Positions 25,174 through 35,169 are shown, counted from the stretch's first letter. The stretch: DNA of 59,807 bases from Planctomycetaceae bacterium (GCA_007694185.1 RECD01000180.1:1-59807); one strand, 5' to 3'. Made by a program: numbers and translations. The notes: generated from the sequence alone by a model not told the origin.

Positions 25174-28100
25174 TCATTTTCGCAAGGCATCGACCAACGG
25201 CATCCGCACCACCCGGGCGACCGCTAACGAACCGGCCGCGAGGCCAAACGAGGCGATCAGCAACACCCACATCAGCGGGCCGATGATCGGCGGCACCGTC
25301 TTTCCGGCCACCAAATAGGGGGCGACCGCCAGCACGGCACACAACCCGCCGCTGCCGATCCCCGCGGCCAACAAGACCACGGTTTCCCACATCACCGCCG
25401 CGCCCAACCGCCGCCTGGCAAACCCGATCGCCCGCATCACGCCGAGTTCACCCCGCCGCTCCAACGCGCTGCGAAGCTGCGCGATCGCCAACCCGACCGT
25501 GCCCAGCAGCAGCCCGAGCGCGCCCAAACTCTGGAACGTCCGCAAGTAGGTGTTTTGCACCGCCATCAGCCGCGACAGGATCGTGCGGCTGGGTGTGACG
25601 TCCATCCCGACGTCGCCGAGCCGGTTTTCGAGCACGCCGCGAACCGCATCCGGCTCGGGCGTCCGGACCAGGAAAATGCGAAACCCGTTGACGTGCGAGA
25701 AGTGCCGCTCGAAGTTCTCCTGGCCGATCATCAGACTCCCTTGCAGTACCGAATTGATCAGCAGACCGACGACCCGGAAGTGGATCGTTTCGCCCTCCCG
25801 CCAGGAAAAAGATCGGACCTCGCCCAACCCGCCACGCATCTGCAAACTCCACATCGCCGTGTTTTGGTCGAGGACCACCGGCAACGGGTCTTCCGCCGTC
25901 CCCGCCGCAGGCACCGCCAGCGCGTCCCACGGAGACCAAGCCGCCTCGCCGTCCTCGCCGCTGACGCCGCCCGTCACGGCGCCGTCTCCTGCGCTGCCAT
26001 TTCCACCGCCGTTGCCTTCCCCCGCGGCAACGACCGGCCTGTCGGTCGCGGCCGCCCAGGCGAACGGTGTCGCGCGAGTCGCTTCCGCGATCGAGGGCGG
26101 TACGCCGTAAACTTGCGGCTGCGAAGCCTGATAAAGGTTATTGCAACTGGCGTCCTGGCCAGGCTGCAGCCGCAGCGGGACGATGGTGGACGAAGCCAAT
26201 CGCTCGGCGTCGGGTCCGAGCAATTCCGATCGCACCACCGCGTCATTCAGGTCCCGATAGAGCGGGGTCGCGGTGCGGCCGATCAGATCGAATCCGCCGA
26301 CGCCCGATTCCGACGGGCTCAACTGAAAGGCGCTGATCGAAATGATCAAGAAGGAAGCACACGCCATCAAACCGATCGACAGCGTGCTCCGCAGCGGGTT
26401 GCGGCCGACGTTGGCCCAAGCTAACCGAACCAAGGAATAATGCCGGACCGGTGTCCCCCGCTGCACCGTCGGCCGCCGAGACAACCGGCCGTGGATGGCG
26501 ATCAGCGAAGCGGCCAGCAGCATCATCCCGCCACCGACAAACGCCCCCGCTTGCGCCGGACCGCTCGTCCGCAAACCCGCGACCGAAATGCCGACCGCGA
26601 TGACGAGCAATACCCACGGCAATTTCGCGAACCGGCGACGCGACTTTCCCCCATCACCCCCGTTACCCCCATCGCCCCCTTCGACGATGCGACCGGCAAG
26701 CAGTTCTCGAGCCGGCGTCATCCGCAACCGGCGGCTGGTCAACCCGATCGTCACCAACGAAGCGATAGCCCCCGCCAAGGCGCCCAATACCAAACTCCGG
26801 CCGCTCGCATGAAACTCCAAAAACGGAACCGTCACCGCGCCGACCCACCAGGATCGCAGGCCCGCCAAGACGGCGGCGGCATAACCGATCCCCCCGACGA
26901 CCCCCAACAAAATGCCCGGACCGGCGATCCACGCCCCTTCTCGAAACGCCAATTTCGAAGCGGCCCCGCCCGGAAATCCGGTCGCCAACAACACGCCGTA
27001 CTCACGTGCCCGTTGCAGCAAGCCGAGCCGAAACAACAGCGCGATCAACATCAACGCGGCCAAGATCACGAACAGACTGAGCGACAAAAACAACGCGTCA
27101 AAAGGGGTCGTTCCCTGTGATGCGGCGAGCTGCTGACGTCGCAGCGGGATCACACCCCAACCGAGCCGGCTGCGTTGGGACACAACCGCCGCGACCAATT
27201 CACGCTCCAACGCCGCCGGGTCGTCGACCCGCTCGGCATCGATCCGCAACGAAGTCGTATCGCCGAAACGGCTGGAGAAAAGCCGTTGCCCCGCGGCCAA
27301 CGGTATAAACGCCTTGGGCGTCAACCGGTACTCGTTCCAATACAGGTCGTCGTCATTGCTGATCTCGCGTTCCAGCGGAAACGGCAAATCCCAATCCGAG
27401 ATCGAATCCTGATCGGTCACCCCCGGGACGGTCGGTGTCAAATCGGGGTCGTTGTAGATCGTCGGACGCTGATCGAACTCGGCCGCGCGCGTCCGTCGGT
27501 ACGGTCGCGACGGCCGCGTGATCGGGACAACCCCCGCAAGGACCGCGTCGAAGGTACGCTCGATCTCGCGACCGTCTTCCACTTCCGGCTCGTAGTAAGC
27601 GACCCGCAAGGTGGCACCCGGTTCGACCCCCAAAGCGCCGGCCGCCCAATCGTTCAGCACGATCGGGACGGGGCCGCCAGCCGTCGCGCTGCCGAGCTCT
27701 CCTGCATCACCCGTCGCAATTCCGGCTTCGGGATCGCGTTCACCGTCGCCCTCGGGCGGCGAGAAGTCCATGTTCAGCACGCCGCCGGGTGCAAGCGCGG
27801 TGATCGTGCTGTAGGGAACCGAAGCGGTGACATCGCCCGAGTCGTCGAGCACTTCGATCGCGTTAGCCAGGTAAGTCAGGATCGGCAGCGCGTCGCCCGC
27901 CGGCAACCTCGCGACGATCGCATCGACCGCCACTTGGGGCAGCAGCAAGCGGTCGCTGGTGACGTGAAAGTAATCGAAAACGACCGCCGAATCCGGCCCA
28001 CCGGTATCTCCCGCGGACTCGCTCACGTCGGCGTCCGAGGCGGCGTCGGCGTCCGAGTCGGCATCGCCGGGCGAGAACGTTTGCCGAACGCGTGTCAACC

Positions 28101-28965
28101 GGAGGCCAAAATCGCTCAGCCCCAGCGGCAATTCGTCGACCCAAGCTTGCTCCGCCTCGGCGTTATCCGGATCGCGATTCCCGCGACCTGCGGCAGCGGC
28201 CGGCGCGGTGACTAACAACGCGTTGGCGGCGCCGTCCCGCTCGAGCGTCTCGGCGATCGTTTCGCGGTTCAACCAAACCGTCATCGGCTCGACCTGATTC
28301 GGCTGTAGCGCGAACCGACCGATACCGCGGTTCTCGACGATCGCGACCACTTCAAGCCGGGGGATCCCCTCGGTCTGCGAATCGCGGCGTCCGAGCGGGC
28401 TGTCAGCCGGAACCGCTTGCTCCGCCGGCAGACGCACCGTCACCAAGTCGCCCACCTTCAGCCCCAGATCATCCGCGACCGCCCGATTGACCAGGATCTC
28501 ATCTTCTCCCAATTCGCCCGTCGGAATCCCGCTCGCCTCGGCAGCGGCGGCGTCCGCAAACGACGGGTCGAGTTCCCAAAAGCGGGCGTCGATCCCCAAC
28601 ACCTGGACCGACCCGGCACGGCGGATCGAATCTCCGGTCCCCGATTCCACGACCGCCTGATCGAACAAGATCACCGGATAAAGGTTTCGTCCGGCGACCT
28701 GATCCGGCATCCGATCCGCTTGAAAAAAGACGCCCGGCAAGATCACCTGATCGACCCGCCCCAACCGGTCGATCGTCAATCCCCGCAGGCTGGCTCGCAT
28801 CGAGTCGCCGACCACCAACGCCCCGGTGATCACCGCCGTCGCGATTCCCACGCCCAACGCGATCGACAGCGAGATCGCCCAGTGGTATCGCACCCCCCGC
28901 CTGGCGAGCGTGGCGGGGGTGAATCGCTGAGCAACCTCGGTGACGCCTGGTTCAGATCCGCTCAC
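25174..28965 (-). CDS. large FtsX-type ABC transporter permease
   Basis: A 1263-residue membrane protein with two FtsX-like permease units: an N-terminal helix (WAISLSIALGVGIATAVITG), a long extracytoplasmic region with MacB-type periplasmic strands and an acidic DADSDADAASDADVSES stretch, then two clusters of four-helix FtsX segments. The C-terminus matches FtsX (ELGVMRAIGFARRRL). Such proteins move lipids, peptides or lipoproteins, or transmit signals, with an ATPase partner. The start is the GTG at 28965: AAAGGA lies five bases upstream on the minus strand, while the open frame to 29139 has no ribosome site. It converges with the uvrA-like gene 17 bp away. No ATPase gene adjoins it. Confidence 0.88.
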   Translation of the reverse strand: MSGSEPGVTEVAQRFTPATLARRGVRYHWAISLSIALGVGIATAVITGALVVGDSMRASLRGLTIDRLGRVDQVILPGVFFQADRMPDQVAGRNLYPVILFDQAVVESGTGDSIRRAGSVQVLGIDARFWELDPSFADAAAAEASGIPTGELGEDEILVNRAVADDLGLKVGDLVTVRLPAEQAVPADSPLGRRDSQTEGIPRLEVVAIVENRGIGRFALQPNQVEPMTVWLNRETIAETLERDGAANALLVTAPAAAAGRGNRDPDNAEAEQAWVDELPLGLSDFGLRLTRVRQTFSPGDADSDADAASDADVSESAGDTGGPDSAVVFDYFHVTSDRLLLPQVAVDAIVARLPAGDALPILTYLANAIEVLDDSGDVTASVPYSTITALAPGGVLNMDFSPPEGDGERDPEAGIATGDAGELGSATAGGPVPIVLNDWAAGALGVEPGATLRVAYYEPEVEDGREIERTFDAVLAGVVPITRPSRPYRRTRAAEFDQRPTIYNDPDLTPTVPGVTDQDSISDWDLPFPLEREISNDDDLYWNEYRLTPKAFIPLAAGQRLFSSRFGDTTSLRIDAERVDDPAALERELVAAVVSQRSRLGWGVIPLRRQQLAASQGTTPFDALFLSLSLFVILAALMLIALLFRLGLLQRAREYGVLLATGFPGGAASKLAFREGAWIAGPGILLGVVGGIGYAAAVLAGLRSWWVGAVTVPFLEFHASGRSLVLGALAGAIASLVTIGLTSRRLRMTPARELLAGRIVEGGDGGNGGDGGKSRRRFAKLPWVLLVIAVGISVAGLRTSGPAQAGAFVGGGMMLLAASLIAIHGRLSRRPTVQRGTPVRHYSLVRLAWANVGRNPLRSTLSIGLMACASFLIISISAFQLSPSESGVGGFDLIGRTATPLYRDLNDAVVRSELLGPDAERLASSTIVPLRLQPGQDASCNNLYQASQPQVYGVPPSIAEATRATPFAWAAATDRPVVAAGEGNGGGNGSAGDGAVTGGVSGEDGEAAWSPWDALAVPAAGTAEDPLPVVLDQNTAMWSLQMRGGLGEVRSFSWREGETIHFRVVGLLINSVLQGSLMIGQENFERHFSHVNGFRIFLVRTPEPDAVRGVLENRLGDVGMDVTPSRTILSRLMAVQNTYLRTFQSLGALGLLLGTVGLAIAQLRSALERRGELGVMRAIGFARRRLGAAVMWETVVLLAAGIGSGGLCAVLAVAPYLVAGKTVPPIIGPLMWVLLIASFGLAAGSLAVARVVRMPLVDALRK

Positions 28966-29092
28966 AGAATTCCTTTCGTCTTGACTTGCCCCCCCGGGGC
29001 TTGTTACTGCCGACAGCATCGCCCGCAGGGAGGGATGGCATTCCCTTACTAGCGATGGGCTGACTACCGAATTCCGCCGAGCCAGCGAAGCG

Positions 29093-30211
29093 TTGCCGTA
29101 CCGCCGTTGCCCCGCCGTCCCGACTCGCGACCGCCTCACGGACGGGCCGCTGAAGGTCCGGTCTGCCCCTCGGTCAGCGACCGGTCGGATGGCCTGGGTA
29201 GGGCTCTTGCTGATCGCGGGGATCGCCGGTTGTCGCGGCGCGGCCTACCGTGAAGTGTACCAGCAAAAGATGATCCGTGAGCTACGGACGCTGGAGGATC
29301 AGCTCAACGAAGCCGAATACAACAACGAAGTTCTTCAAGAAAAATTGGCGAGGAGTCGCAACCAGGTCCACATCCCTTCGGGCAGCCGTGGACAGGCCCC
29401 CGGAGCCGACCGAAAACTCGGCACGGTGGAACGGATCGACAGGCCGACTCCTTCAACGGGTCCTTCCGGAACGCCCCTGAGTGACCCTCGTGGCGGCGCA
29501 GGAGATGCTTCCGAACCACAGCCGACGCTTCCGGCTCGACCGATCGATTCCCCGCTCGGCCGCGACGATATCGGTAACGGCCGCCCCCGAAACGGTGCCG
29601 GGTTCCAACCGCCTTCGGTCCAATTCCCACCGGGCCGAGAAACCACCGATTACCCCGATATCGACTTGGGCGAACCGGTCCCCCCGGCCGGTCGCGACGC
29701 GACGATCGAGCGGCCGCCAGGCCAAATCGAGTTGCCCGAGCCGACTTCACTGCGCGGCGTCGACACCCCAACACCGCCCGCCGAACCGGTCGGCATCCGG
29801 ATCGATCCGTCACTTTCCGGTGGCTACCGAAATGAAGACCTCCCCGGCGGCACCGGAATGCAGGTCTTGATCCAAGCGATCGACAAGCACGGTGATCCGG
29901 TGCCGATCGAACGGTTTCAAATCGAAGGCGACCTGTCGGTCGTCTTGCTCGACCCGCTCCGCGAACCCGCCGACGCACGACTCGGTCGCTGGGACTTTGA
30001 CGAACAACAACTCCGCTCGATGGTCCGCCCGGGGCCCTACGGCGGGATCCAAATCTATCTCGATTGGCAAGAAAAACGCCCGCTGGGCACCCATGTCCTG
30101 GCCCATGTCAAGATCGGCACCCAAGACGTGGAACTGCGTACCGAGGCGGAACTGAGCACGAAGGAAGCCGTCCTGGCGGATTGGAACCCGCGAGGCACAT
30201 CCACCCGCTGA
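29093..30211 (+). CDS. probable lipoprotein with coiled coil
   Basis: Up to 372 residues. A lipobox (LLIAGIAGC) is preceded by 45 residues if the TTG at 29093 is used, or by 14 if ATG 29189 is used; the start is unsure. After the Cys comes a predicted coiled coil (MIRELRTLEDQLNEAEYNNE, about 60-90), then a long Pro/Gly/Arg-rich disordered linker (about 95-240) and a C-terminal globular part (from MQVLIQAIDKHGDPVPIERF) with an all-beta look. Nothing else identifies its function. It is divergent from the giant permease (about 130 bp between starts). Confidence 0.7.
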   Translation: MPYRRCPAVPTRDRLTDGPLKVRSAPRSATGRMAWVGLLLIAGIAGCRGAAYREVYQQKMIRELRTLEDQLNEAEYNNEVLQEKLARSRNQVHIPSGSRGQAPGADRKLGTVERIDRPTPSTGPSGTPLSDPRGGAGDASEPQPTLPARPIDSPLGRDDIGNGRPRNGAGFQPPSVQFPPGRETTDYPDIDLGEPVPPAGRDATIERPPGQIELPEPTSLRGVDTPTPPAEPVGIRIDPSLSGGYRNEDLPGGTGMQVLIQAIDKHGDPVPIERFQIEGDLSVVLLDPLREPADARLGRWDFDEQQLRSMVRPGPYGGIQIYLDWQEKRPLGTHVLAHVKIGTQDVELRTEAELSTKEAVLADWNPRGTSTR

Positions 30212-30234
30212 TATCCATCCACCCGCTGACATCC
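30199..30234 (+). repeat. 18-bp tandem repeat across a stop codon
   Basis: Two near-identical 18-bp units (ATCCACCCGCTGATATCC at 30199-30216 and ATCCACCCGCTGACATCC at 30217-30234, one difference) lie across the TGA (30209-30211) of the lipoprotein gene. The second copy is outside the gene. Confidence 0.8.
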
Positions 30235-30335
30235 AAGCCCCGATACACCAACCCCGCACGGACCGGCTCGTCGCAATCGCGGTGCAGGTCACCGGCGACG
30301 GCGGACGCTACCGCGATCTCATTTCCCGAGCGTCG

Positions 30336-31520
30336 TCACTGCGGATTTCGAGTCGGTGAGCGGACGGTCGCGCGGAACTGCGTAGCGGTCATGTCCGACT
30401 GCTGGCGAAAGACTCGCGCCATGTGACGGTAGTCTTGAAATCCCGCCTGGATCGCCACGGCTTGCATCGACAGCTCGGTTTCGGCCAACAGCCTGCGGGC
30501 CAAGGCCAGGTGGGTCCGCTGGATCTCAGCCGCCAGGCCCCATCCTAGCCTTGTGCGAAAGCGACGTTCCAGCGTCCTGCGTCCGACCGGAACGTGCTTC
30601 AAAACGTCTTCCACTTGCAACGGCAGGTGCGCCCGCTGGCGGATGAAACGGATCGCCGCGGCGACCTGCTCGTCGTCGATCGCCAATATTTCCGACGAAG
30701 CCCGGCTGCGGATCCCGACCGGCGGCAACAGCAACGGTTCCCGCGGCGGCTTCTCCCCTCCGAGCAGCCGTTCCAACAAGGCGACCGCTTCGAACCCGAT
30801 CTGTTCCGCCGGCACGATCACGCTCGACAGCCCCGGACGAGTCATCTCGCAATACAAGCTGTCGTTGTCGACCCCCATCACGGCGACCTCATCGGGAACA
30901 CGCAGTCGCGCGCGGCGACAGGCCATCAAGACCTGCACGCCCCAAATGTCGTTGGGGGTGAAGATCCCGACCGGCTTGGCCAGTTTCCGCAACCACCGCT
31001 GCACATCGGGCTCCAAGTCCCAGTGCAGCCCCAGCGGATCGAATCCCTGAGACGACTTGCTGATGTAGCACTCGACGTCAGCCCCGGCTTCACGCACCGC
31101 ATCGCAAAACGCTTCCTGCCGCTCGCTGGAGAACACCTGCTGGGCCGGCCCGACGAACGCGAAGTGTCGCACCCCGATCTCGATGAAATGCTCTGCGGCC
31201 AATCGGCCCACCCGACGGTTGTCGACACCGACCCGCGGGAACCGCTGTCCGGGAATCACCGCCGACACGTTGACCGCCGGTCGACGCCACGACCGCAGCG
31301 ACTCCTCAACCGCCGGCGTATTCGCGGTGACGATCAATCCGTCAGGCCGCAATCGCTGGTGGAACCGGAGCGTCCCGATTTCGGGAACGATCGACGTCAA
31401 TTCCCATTGCGGCCGCGCTAAGGCATATCGCCAAACGCCCCGCAGCGCCCGTCGGTAATAGGCCAGCGTGTGAAGGAACACGAGTCCGATATTCGTCGGT
31501 TTTTTCTTCGAATGGGGCAT
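30336..31520 (-). CDS. XylR-family transcriptional regulator (LacI-type sensor, AraC HTH)
   Basis: A 394-residue regulator. Residues about 8-280 form a periplasmic-binding-protein-like sensor (NIGLVFLHTLAYYRRALRG; RPDGLIVTAN; VAVMGVDNDSLYCEMTRPGL) as in XylR; the C-terminal ~100 residues are an AraC double HTH (VGRRTLERRFRTRLGWGLAA; MQAVAIQAGFQDYRHMARVF). These proteins usually sense a sugar. ATG 31520 is chosen as it starts at MPHSKKKPTNIGLVF; the frame is open to 31634. It is divergent from the PSD/LamG operon with 200 bp between starts, so it probably controls that operon and itself. The effector is unknown. Confidence 0.92.
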   Translation of the reverse strand: MPHSKKKPTNIGLVFLHTLAYYRRALRGVWRYALARPQWELTSIVPEIGTLRFHQRLRPDGLIVTANTPAVEESLRSWRRPAVNVSAVIPGQRFPRVGVDNRRVGRLAAEHFIEIGVRHFAFVGPAQQVFSSERQEAFCDAVREAGADVECYISKSSQGFDPLGLHWDLEPDVQRWLRKLAKPVGIFTPNDIWGVQVLMACRRARLRVPDEVAVMGVDNDSLYCEMTRPGLSSVIVPAEQIGFEAVALLERLLGGEKPPREPLLLPPVGIRSRASSEILAIDDEQVAAAIRFIRQRAHLPLQVEDVLKHVPVGRRTLERRFRTRLGWGLAAEIQRTHLALARRLLAETELSMQAVAIQAGFQDYRHMARVFRQQSDMTATQFRATVRSPTRNPQ

Positions 31521-31720
31521 CCGCCGGACCCTCCGCTCGTGTCGCGAATTGGCATAGAAATGACGCGGCAACGCATGGCTGACCGCGCGTTCGCACGGTA
31601 AAATTAACGTCAGAAGCGAACGGATACCAACCACAGCCTATTCATCCAGCCGTTACCCCCCGGCTCTGTCGACGTCCAGGCCGACGTACGGCGCAGCATT
31701 GCGAGCATCCCACCAGCGGC

Positions 31721-33181
31721 GTGCATCACGCGAATGAAATGGTCATGACGGAAAATATCATTCGGATATCCGGCCCAATTGGCGGCCGCAGCCTCGTGGC
31801 CGGTCTACGCGTGCGTTTCGGTTTCATCACGCCGGCCGTTTGTGTCGTTCTGCTCGGTTTAACGATCGGTTCGACTAACCTTCGCGGTGACGAAGCCGGC
31901 GACTCGGCCGCGTCACTCGATCCCGCCAGCGGCCGCTACTTCGAAAACCACGTCGCCCCGTTGCTCGCGCGGCATTGCCTCGATTGCCACGATTCGTCGA
32001 CCACGGACGGCGGGCTTGACCTGTCCCGCAAGGCGACCGCATTTGCCGGTGGCGACAGTGGCCACGTGATCGTTCCCGGTAAAGGCGGGGAGAGCCTGTT
32101 GTGGAAGCAGGTGGAATCGGACGAGATGCCGCAGAACCGCGCCCCGCTCTCGGATGACGAGAAAGCGATTTTGCGGCGCTGGATCGATGCCGGGGCGGCT
32201 TGGTCGGTCGAAAAGATCGACCCCGAGGCCTACCTGCATGGCGGGTCGGCGGCGGCAACTTGGTTGCAGCGGCTGACCGTGACCGAATACATCGAAACGG
32301 TTCGCGGCGCGGTCGGCGTCGATGTCGAAGCGGATGCCCGCCGGATCTTGCCCCGCGACGAACGGGCCGATGGCTTCACCAACACAGCCTACAACCTGGG
32401 GGTCGATCTGGCCCACGTCGAGGCTTACGCCCGACTCGCCAAGTTAATCGTCGGCCGGATGGACGTGAAAGCCTTCGCCGCGAAACATTCCAAATGCGAC
32501 CAGGCGACCCGCGAGTGCATGACCGAGCTGATTTCACGGATGGGTTTGAAGCTGTTGCGTGGCCCGCTCAGCCAGGCGGAGGTCGAGACCTTCTTACGGG
32601 TTTCCGATGCCGTCTCGGAAGCGGGTGGCGACTTTTCCGAGTCGGTCGGTTATGTCCTCCAAGCGATGCTGCAATCACCGCGATTCATCTACCGCGTCGA
32701 ACGTCAACTCGGTGATGGTCAACCGTCGCCCGCCGACGGTTACGAACTCGCGTCGCGGTTGAGCTACATCCTTTGGGGCGGCCCCCCCGACGATCGGCTG
32801 CTAGATGCTGCCAAAGCGGGTGATCTGCAGGACCCTGCCAAGCTCGAATCTCAGGTCGAGCGGATGCTGCGGGACCCGCGCGCGGTCAACCGCTCGCGAC
32901 AATTCATTTACGAATGGATCGACTTGAACCGCTTGGAAACGTTACGGCCCAACCCCGAACGTTTCCCCCAGTGGACGCAGCAGCTCGCGAACGACATGCG
33001 AGATGAGACGCTCGAGTTCTTCGGCGACTTGGTCTGGAAACAAAATCGACCGCTCTGGGAATTGCTCAACGCGCCCTTCACCTACGCGTCACCGCGGTTG
33101 GCTCATCACTACGGTTTGTATGAGAGTTCAAGCGATCCGCGACAACCCGCGCCCGAACAAAGAAACTGCCCCAGCGGGTGA
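31721..33181 (+). CDS. exported PSD-type cytochrome-like protein, N-terminal half (split gene)
   Basis: 486 residues ending in CPSG. After an N-terminal hydrophobic export signal (about 30-50; the GTG 31721 and ATGs 31739 and 31745 are all possible starts) come the heme-type CLDCH motif, a DUF1587-like region (LTVTEYIETVRGAVG), DUF1595 and DUF1592 (ELASRLSYILWGGPPDDRLL). The frame stops shortly after the DUF1592 domain (LAHHYGL). The normally following DUF1588 and DUF1585 domains are in the next open frame, which overlaps by 4 bp (GTGA). The pair is most simply one gene split by a -1 frameshift located between 33124 and 33178. Confidence 0.85.
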   Translation: MHHANEMVMTENIIRISGPIGGRSLVAGLRVRFGFITPAVCVVLLGLTIGSTNLRGDEAGDSAASLDPASGRYFENHVAPLLARHCLDCHDSSTTDGGLDLSRKATAFAGGDSGHVIVPGKGGESLLWKQVESDEMPQNRAPLSDDEKAILRRWIDAGAAWSVEKIDPEAYLHGGSAAATWLQRLTVTEYIETVRGAVGVDVEADARRILPRDERADGFTNTAYNLGVDLAHVEAYARLAKLIVGRMDVKAFAAKHSKCDQATRECMTELISRMGLKLLRGPLSQAEVETFLRVSDAVSEAGGDFSESVGYVLQAMLQSPRFIYRVERQLGDGQPSPADGYELASRLSYILWGGPPDDRLLDAAKAGDLQDPAKLESQVERMLRDPRAVNRSRQFIYEWIDLNRLETLRPNPERFPQWTQQLANDMRDETLEFFGDLVWKQNRPLWELLNAPFTYASPRLAHHYGLYESSSDPRQPAPEQRNCPSG

Positions 33182-35169
33182 GCGAAGGTTTGCAAGTGCT
33201 CTATCGGTTCGAGGAACGAGGTGGCGATCGGGTCGGCGACGTCTCCGGGGCTGCGGAACCGACCGACCTGAAGATCACCGACCCCTCCGGCGCCCGTTGG
33301 CAACCGGGCGGGTTGGCGGTGACGTCCTCCACCATGCTCGCCAGCGGTCAACCACCCGCGCGGCTCATCCGGTCGATCAAACGGTCGGGTGCGATCACGA
33401 TCGAAGCCTGGATCACCCCGGCCGACACGACCCAATCGGGACCGGCCCGGATCATCACGCTGTCCAACGGGATCGGCGCTCGCAACTTCACGCTCGGCCA
33501 AGCCGCCGATCAGTTCGAAGTCCGCTTGCGCACGACCAAGTCGAGCGGCAACGGCGAACCTTCGCTGACCTCGGCCAAGGGGAGCGTCGTCGCCGCGCCG
33601 ATGCACGTCGCCTATACCTGCGATGCCGCCGGCAACGCCGTGATCTATCTCAACGGCCAAGCCTCATCGAAACAAAAGGTCGCGGGTGATTTCTCGAACT
33701 GGGATGACAAGTTTCATCTGGCGATCGGCAACGAGTTGTCCGGCGATCGGCAGTGGACCGGCACCCTCCATTTAGCCGCCGTTTACGACCGGGCGTTGTC
33801 GGTCGACGACGTCCGTCGCAATCATGCCGCCGGCGGCGCGGTGAACGACGACAAACTCGCCTCAATGGCCGTCGCGGCCGCTTGGCGAAATTCCGATCGT
33901 CGTGATCTGGTCGCCCTCTACCGGTTCGACGAAGGCTCCGGCGACACGATCCGCGATTCGTCCGAGTCCGGTGAACCGCTCGACCTGAAGATCGACAAAC
34001 CGAACGTGACGAATTGGGTGAATGGCGGATTGACCGTCTATGGCTCGGCCTCGATCGCGACGCCCAAGCCCGCCAAACGGCTCACCGACGCGATCAAGAA
34101 ATCGCAAGCGTTGACCGTCGAAGCTTGGGTGACACCGGCCAACACGACCCAGGACGGCCCGGCACGGATCGTGACGCTTTCCAACGGTTCGAGCAATCGG
34201 AACTTCACGCTCGGTCAGGACAAGGATCGTTACGAAGCCCGATTGCGAGCAGCCCGGACCGACAACAACGGCCTCCCCAGCCAGGCTAGCCCCAGCGGCT
34301 CGGCTCAAACCGGTTTGACGCATCTGGCCTACACGAAGGAACCGGACGGGCAAACGCGGTTGTACGTCAACGGGGAAGAGCAGGCGTCCGCGAATGTCGG
34401 CGACAACCTGGCGAAGTGGGACGGGAATTACCGCTTGCTGATCGCCAACGAAACCAGCGGTGATCGCCCCTGGGTAGGAACTTACCACCTGGTCGCGATC
34501 TACAATCGGTCGCTGACGCCCGATGAAATCAAAGCGAAGGGAGCGGGCATGTCCCGCTACGAACTGGCCGACCACCCGGCGCGCGGCGGACTGTTGACCC
34601 ACGGCAGCGTCCTGACGATCGGCGGTGACGAAGCCTCGATGGTCAGCCGCGGCTTGTTCGTGCTCCACGACCTGCTCTACAGCCGTGTCGGCCACCCGCC
34701 GCCCTGCGTCGACACGACCCCGGTCCCGACGAAGCAGGGCCTTTCGATGCGTGGCTTGGCCGAAGTCCGGCTGGCCGATTCGTCTTGCGTCGGCTGCCAC
34801 GCGCGGTTCGAACCGCTGGCGTTCGGTTTGGAAAAGTTCGATGGGATCGGCGCCTATCACGAAATCGACGAACACGGCAACGAATTGCGGGAGGACGGCG
34901 AGATCCTCTTCCCCGGAAAACGCGAAGCGGTCAAATACGAGACTTCGGAGGAACTGATGGACCTGTTGGCGGCCAGCGACCGCGTGCGGATGGCGATCAC
35001 CCGCAAGTTGACCCAGTTCGCCCTGGGACGCCCGCTGGTCGCCGCCGACATGCCGCACCTCGAACGGATTCATTCGACGGCCCAAGAACGGGGCGGGACC
35101 TATCCCGCCGTGATGACCGCGATCGTAACGAGTGACCTGGTGCGGATGACCCGCACCGAAAATCGATAA
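33178..35169 (+). CDS. two LamG domains plus PSCyt3/PSD2, C-terminal half of split gene
   Basis: About 663 residues. Two LamG/concanavalin-like domains of about 215 residues (LYRFEERGGDRVGDVSG and LYRFDEGSGDTIRDSSE as their starts) are clearly duplicated. They are followed by DUF1588 (ARGGLLTHGSVLTIGG; heme motif CVGCH) and DUF1585 (RKLTQFALGRPLVAADM). No signal peptide is present although CxxCH and LamG imply export, so it is likely the C-terminal part of the preceding gene, whose frame it overlaps at GTGA. The GTG at 33178 has no ribosome site. LamG domains in this position suggest binding of a polysaccharide or glycoprotein. Confidence 0.85.
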   Translation: MSEGLQVLYRFEERGGDRVGDVSGAAEPTDLKITDPSGARWQPGGLAVTSSTMLASGQPPARLIRSIKRSGAITIEAWITPADTTQSGPARIITLSNGIGARNFTLGQAADQFEVRLRTTKSSGNGEPSLTSAKGSVVAAPMHVAYTCDAAGNAVIYLNGQASSKQKVAGDFSNWDDKFHLAIGNELSGDRQWTGTLHLAAVYDRALSVDDVRRNHAAGGAVNDDKLASMAVAAAWRNSDRRDLVALYRFDEGSGDTIRDSSESGEPLDLKIDKPNVTNWVNGGLTVYGSASIATPKPAKRLTDAIKKSQALTVEAWVTPANTTQDGPARIVTLSNGSSNRNFTLGQDKDRYEARLRAARTDNNGLPSQASPSGSAQTGLTHLAYTKEPDGQTRLYVNGEEQASANVGDNLAKWDGNYRLLIANETSGDRPWVGTYHLVAIYNRSLTPDEIKAKGAGMSRYELADHPARGGLLTHGSVLTIGGDEASMVSRGLFVLHDLLYSRVGHPPPCVDTTPVPTKQGLSMRGLAEVRLADSSCVGCHARFEPLAFGLEKFDGIGAYHEIDEHGNELREDGEILFPGKREAVKYETSEELMDLLAASDRVRMAITRKLTQFALGRPLVAADMPHLERIHSTAQERGGTYPAVMTAIVTSDLVRMTRTENR

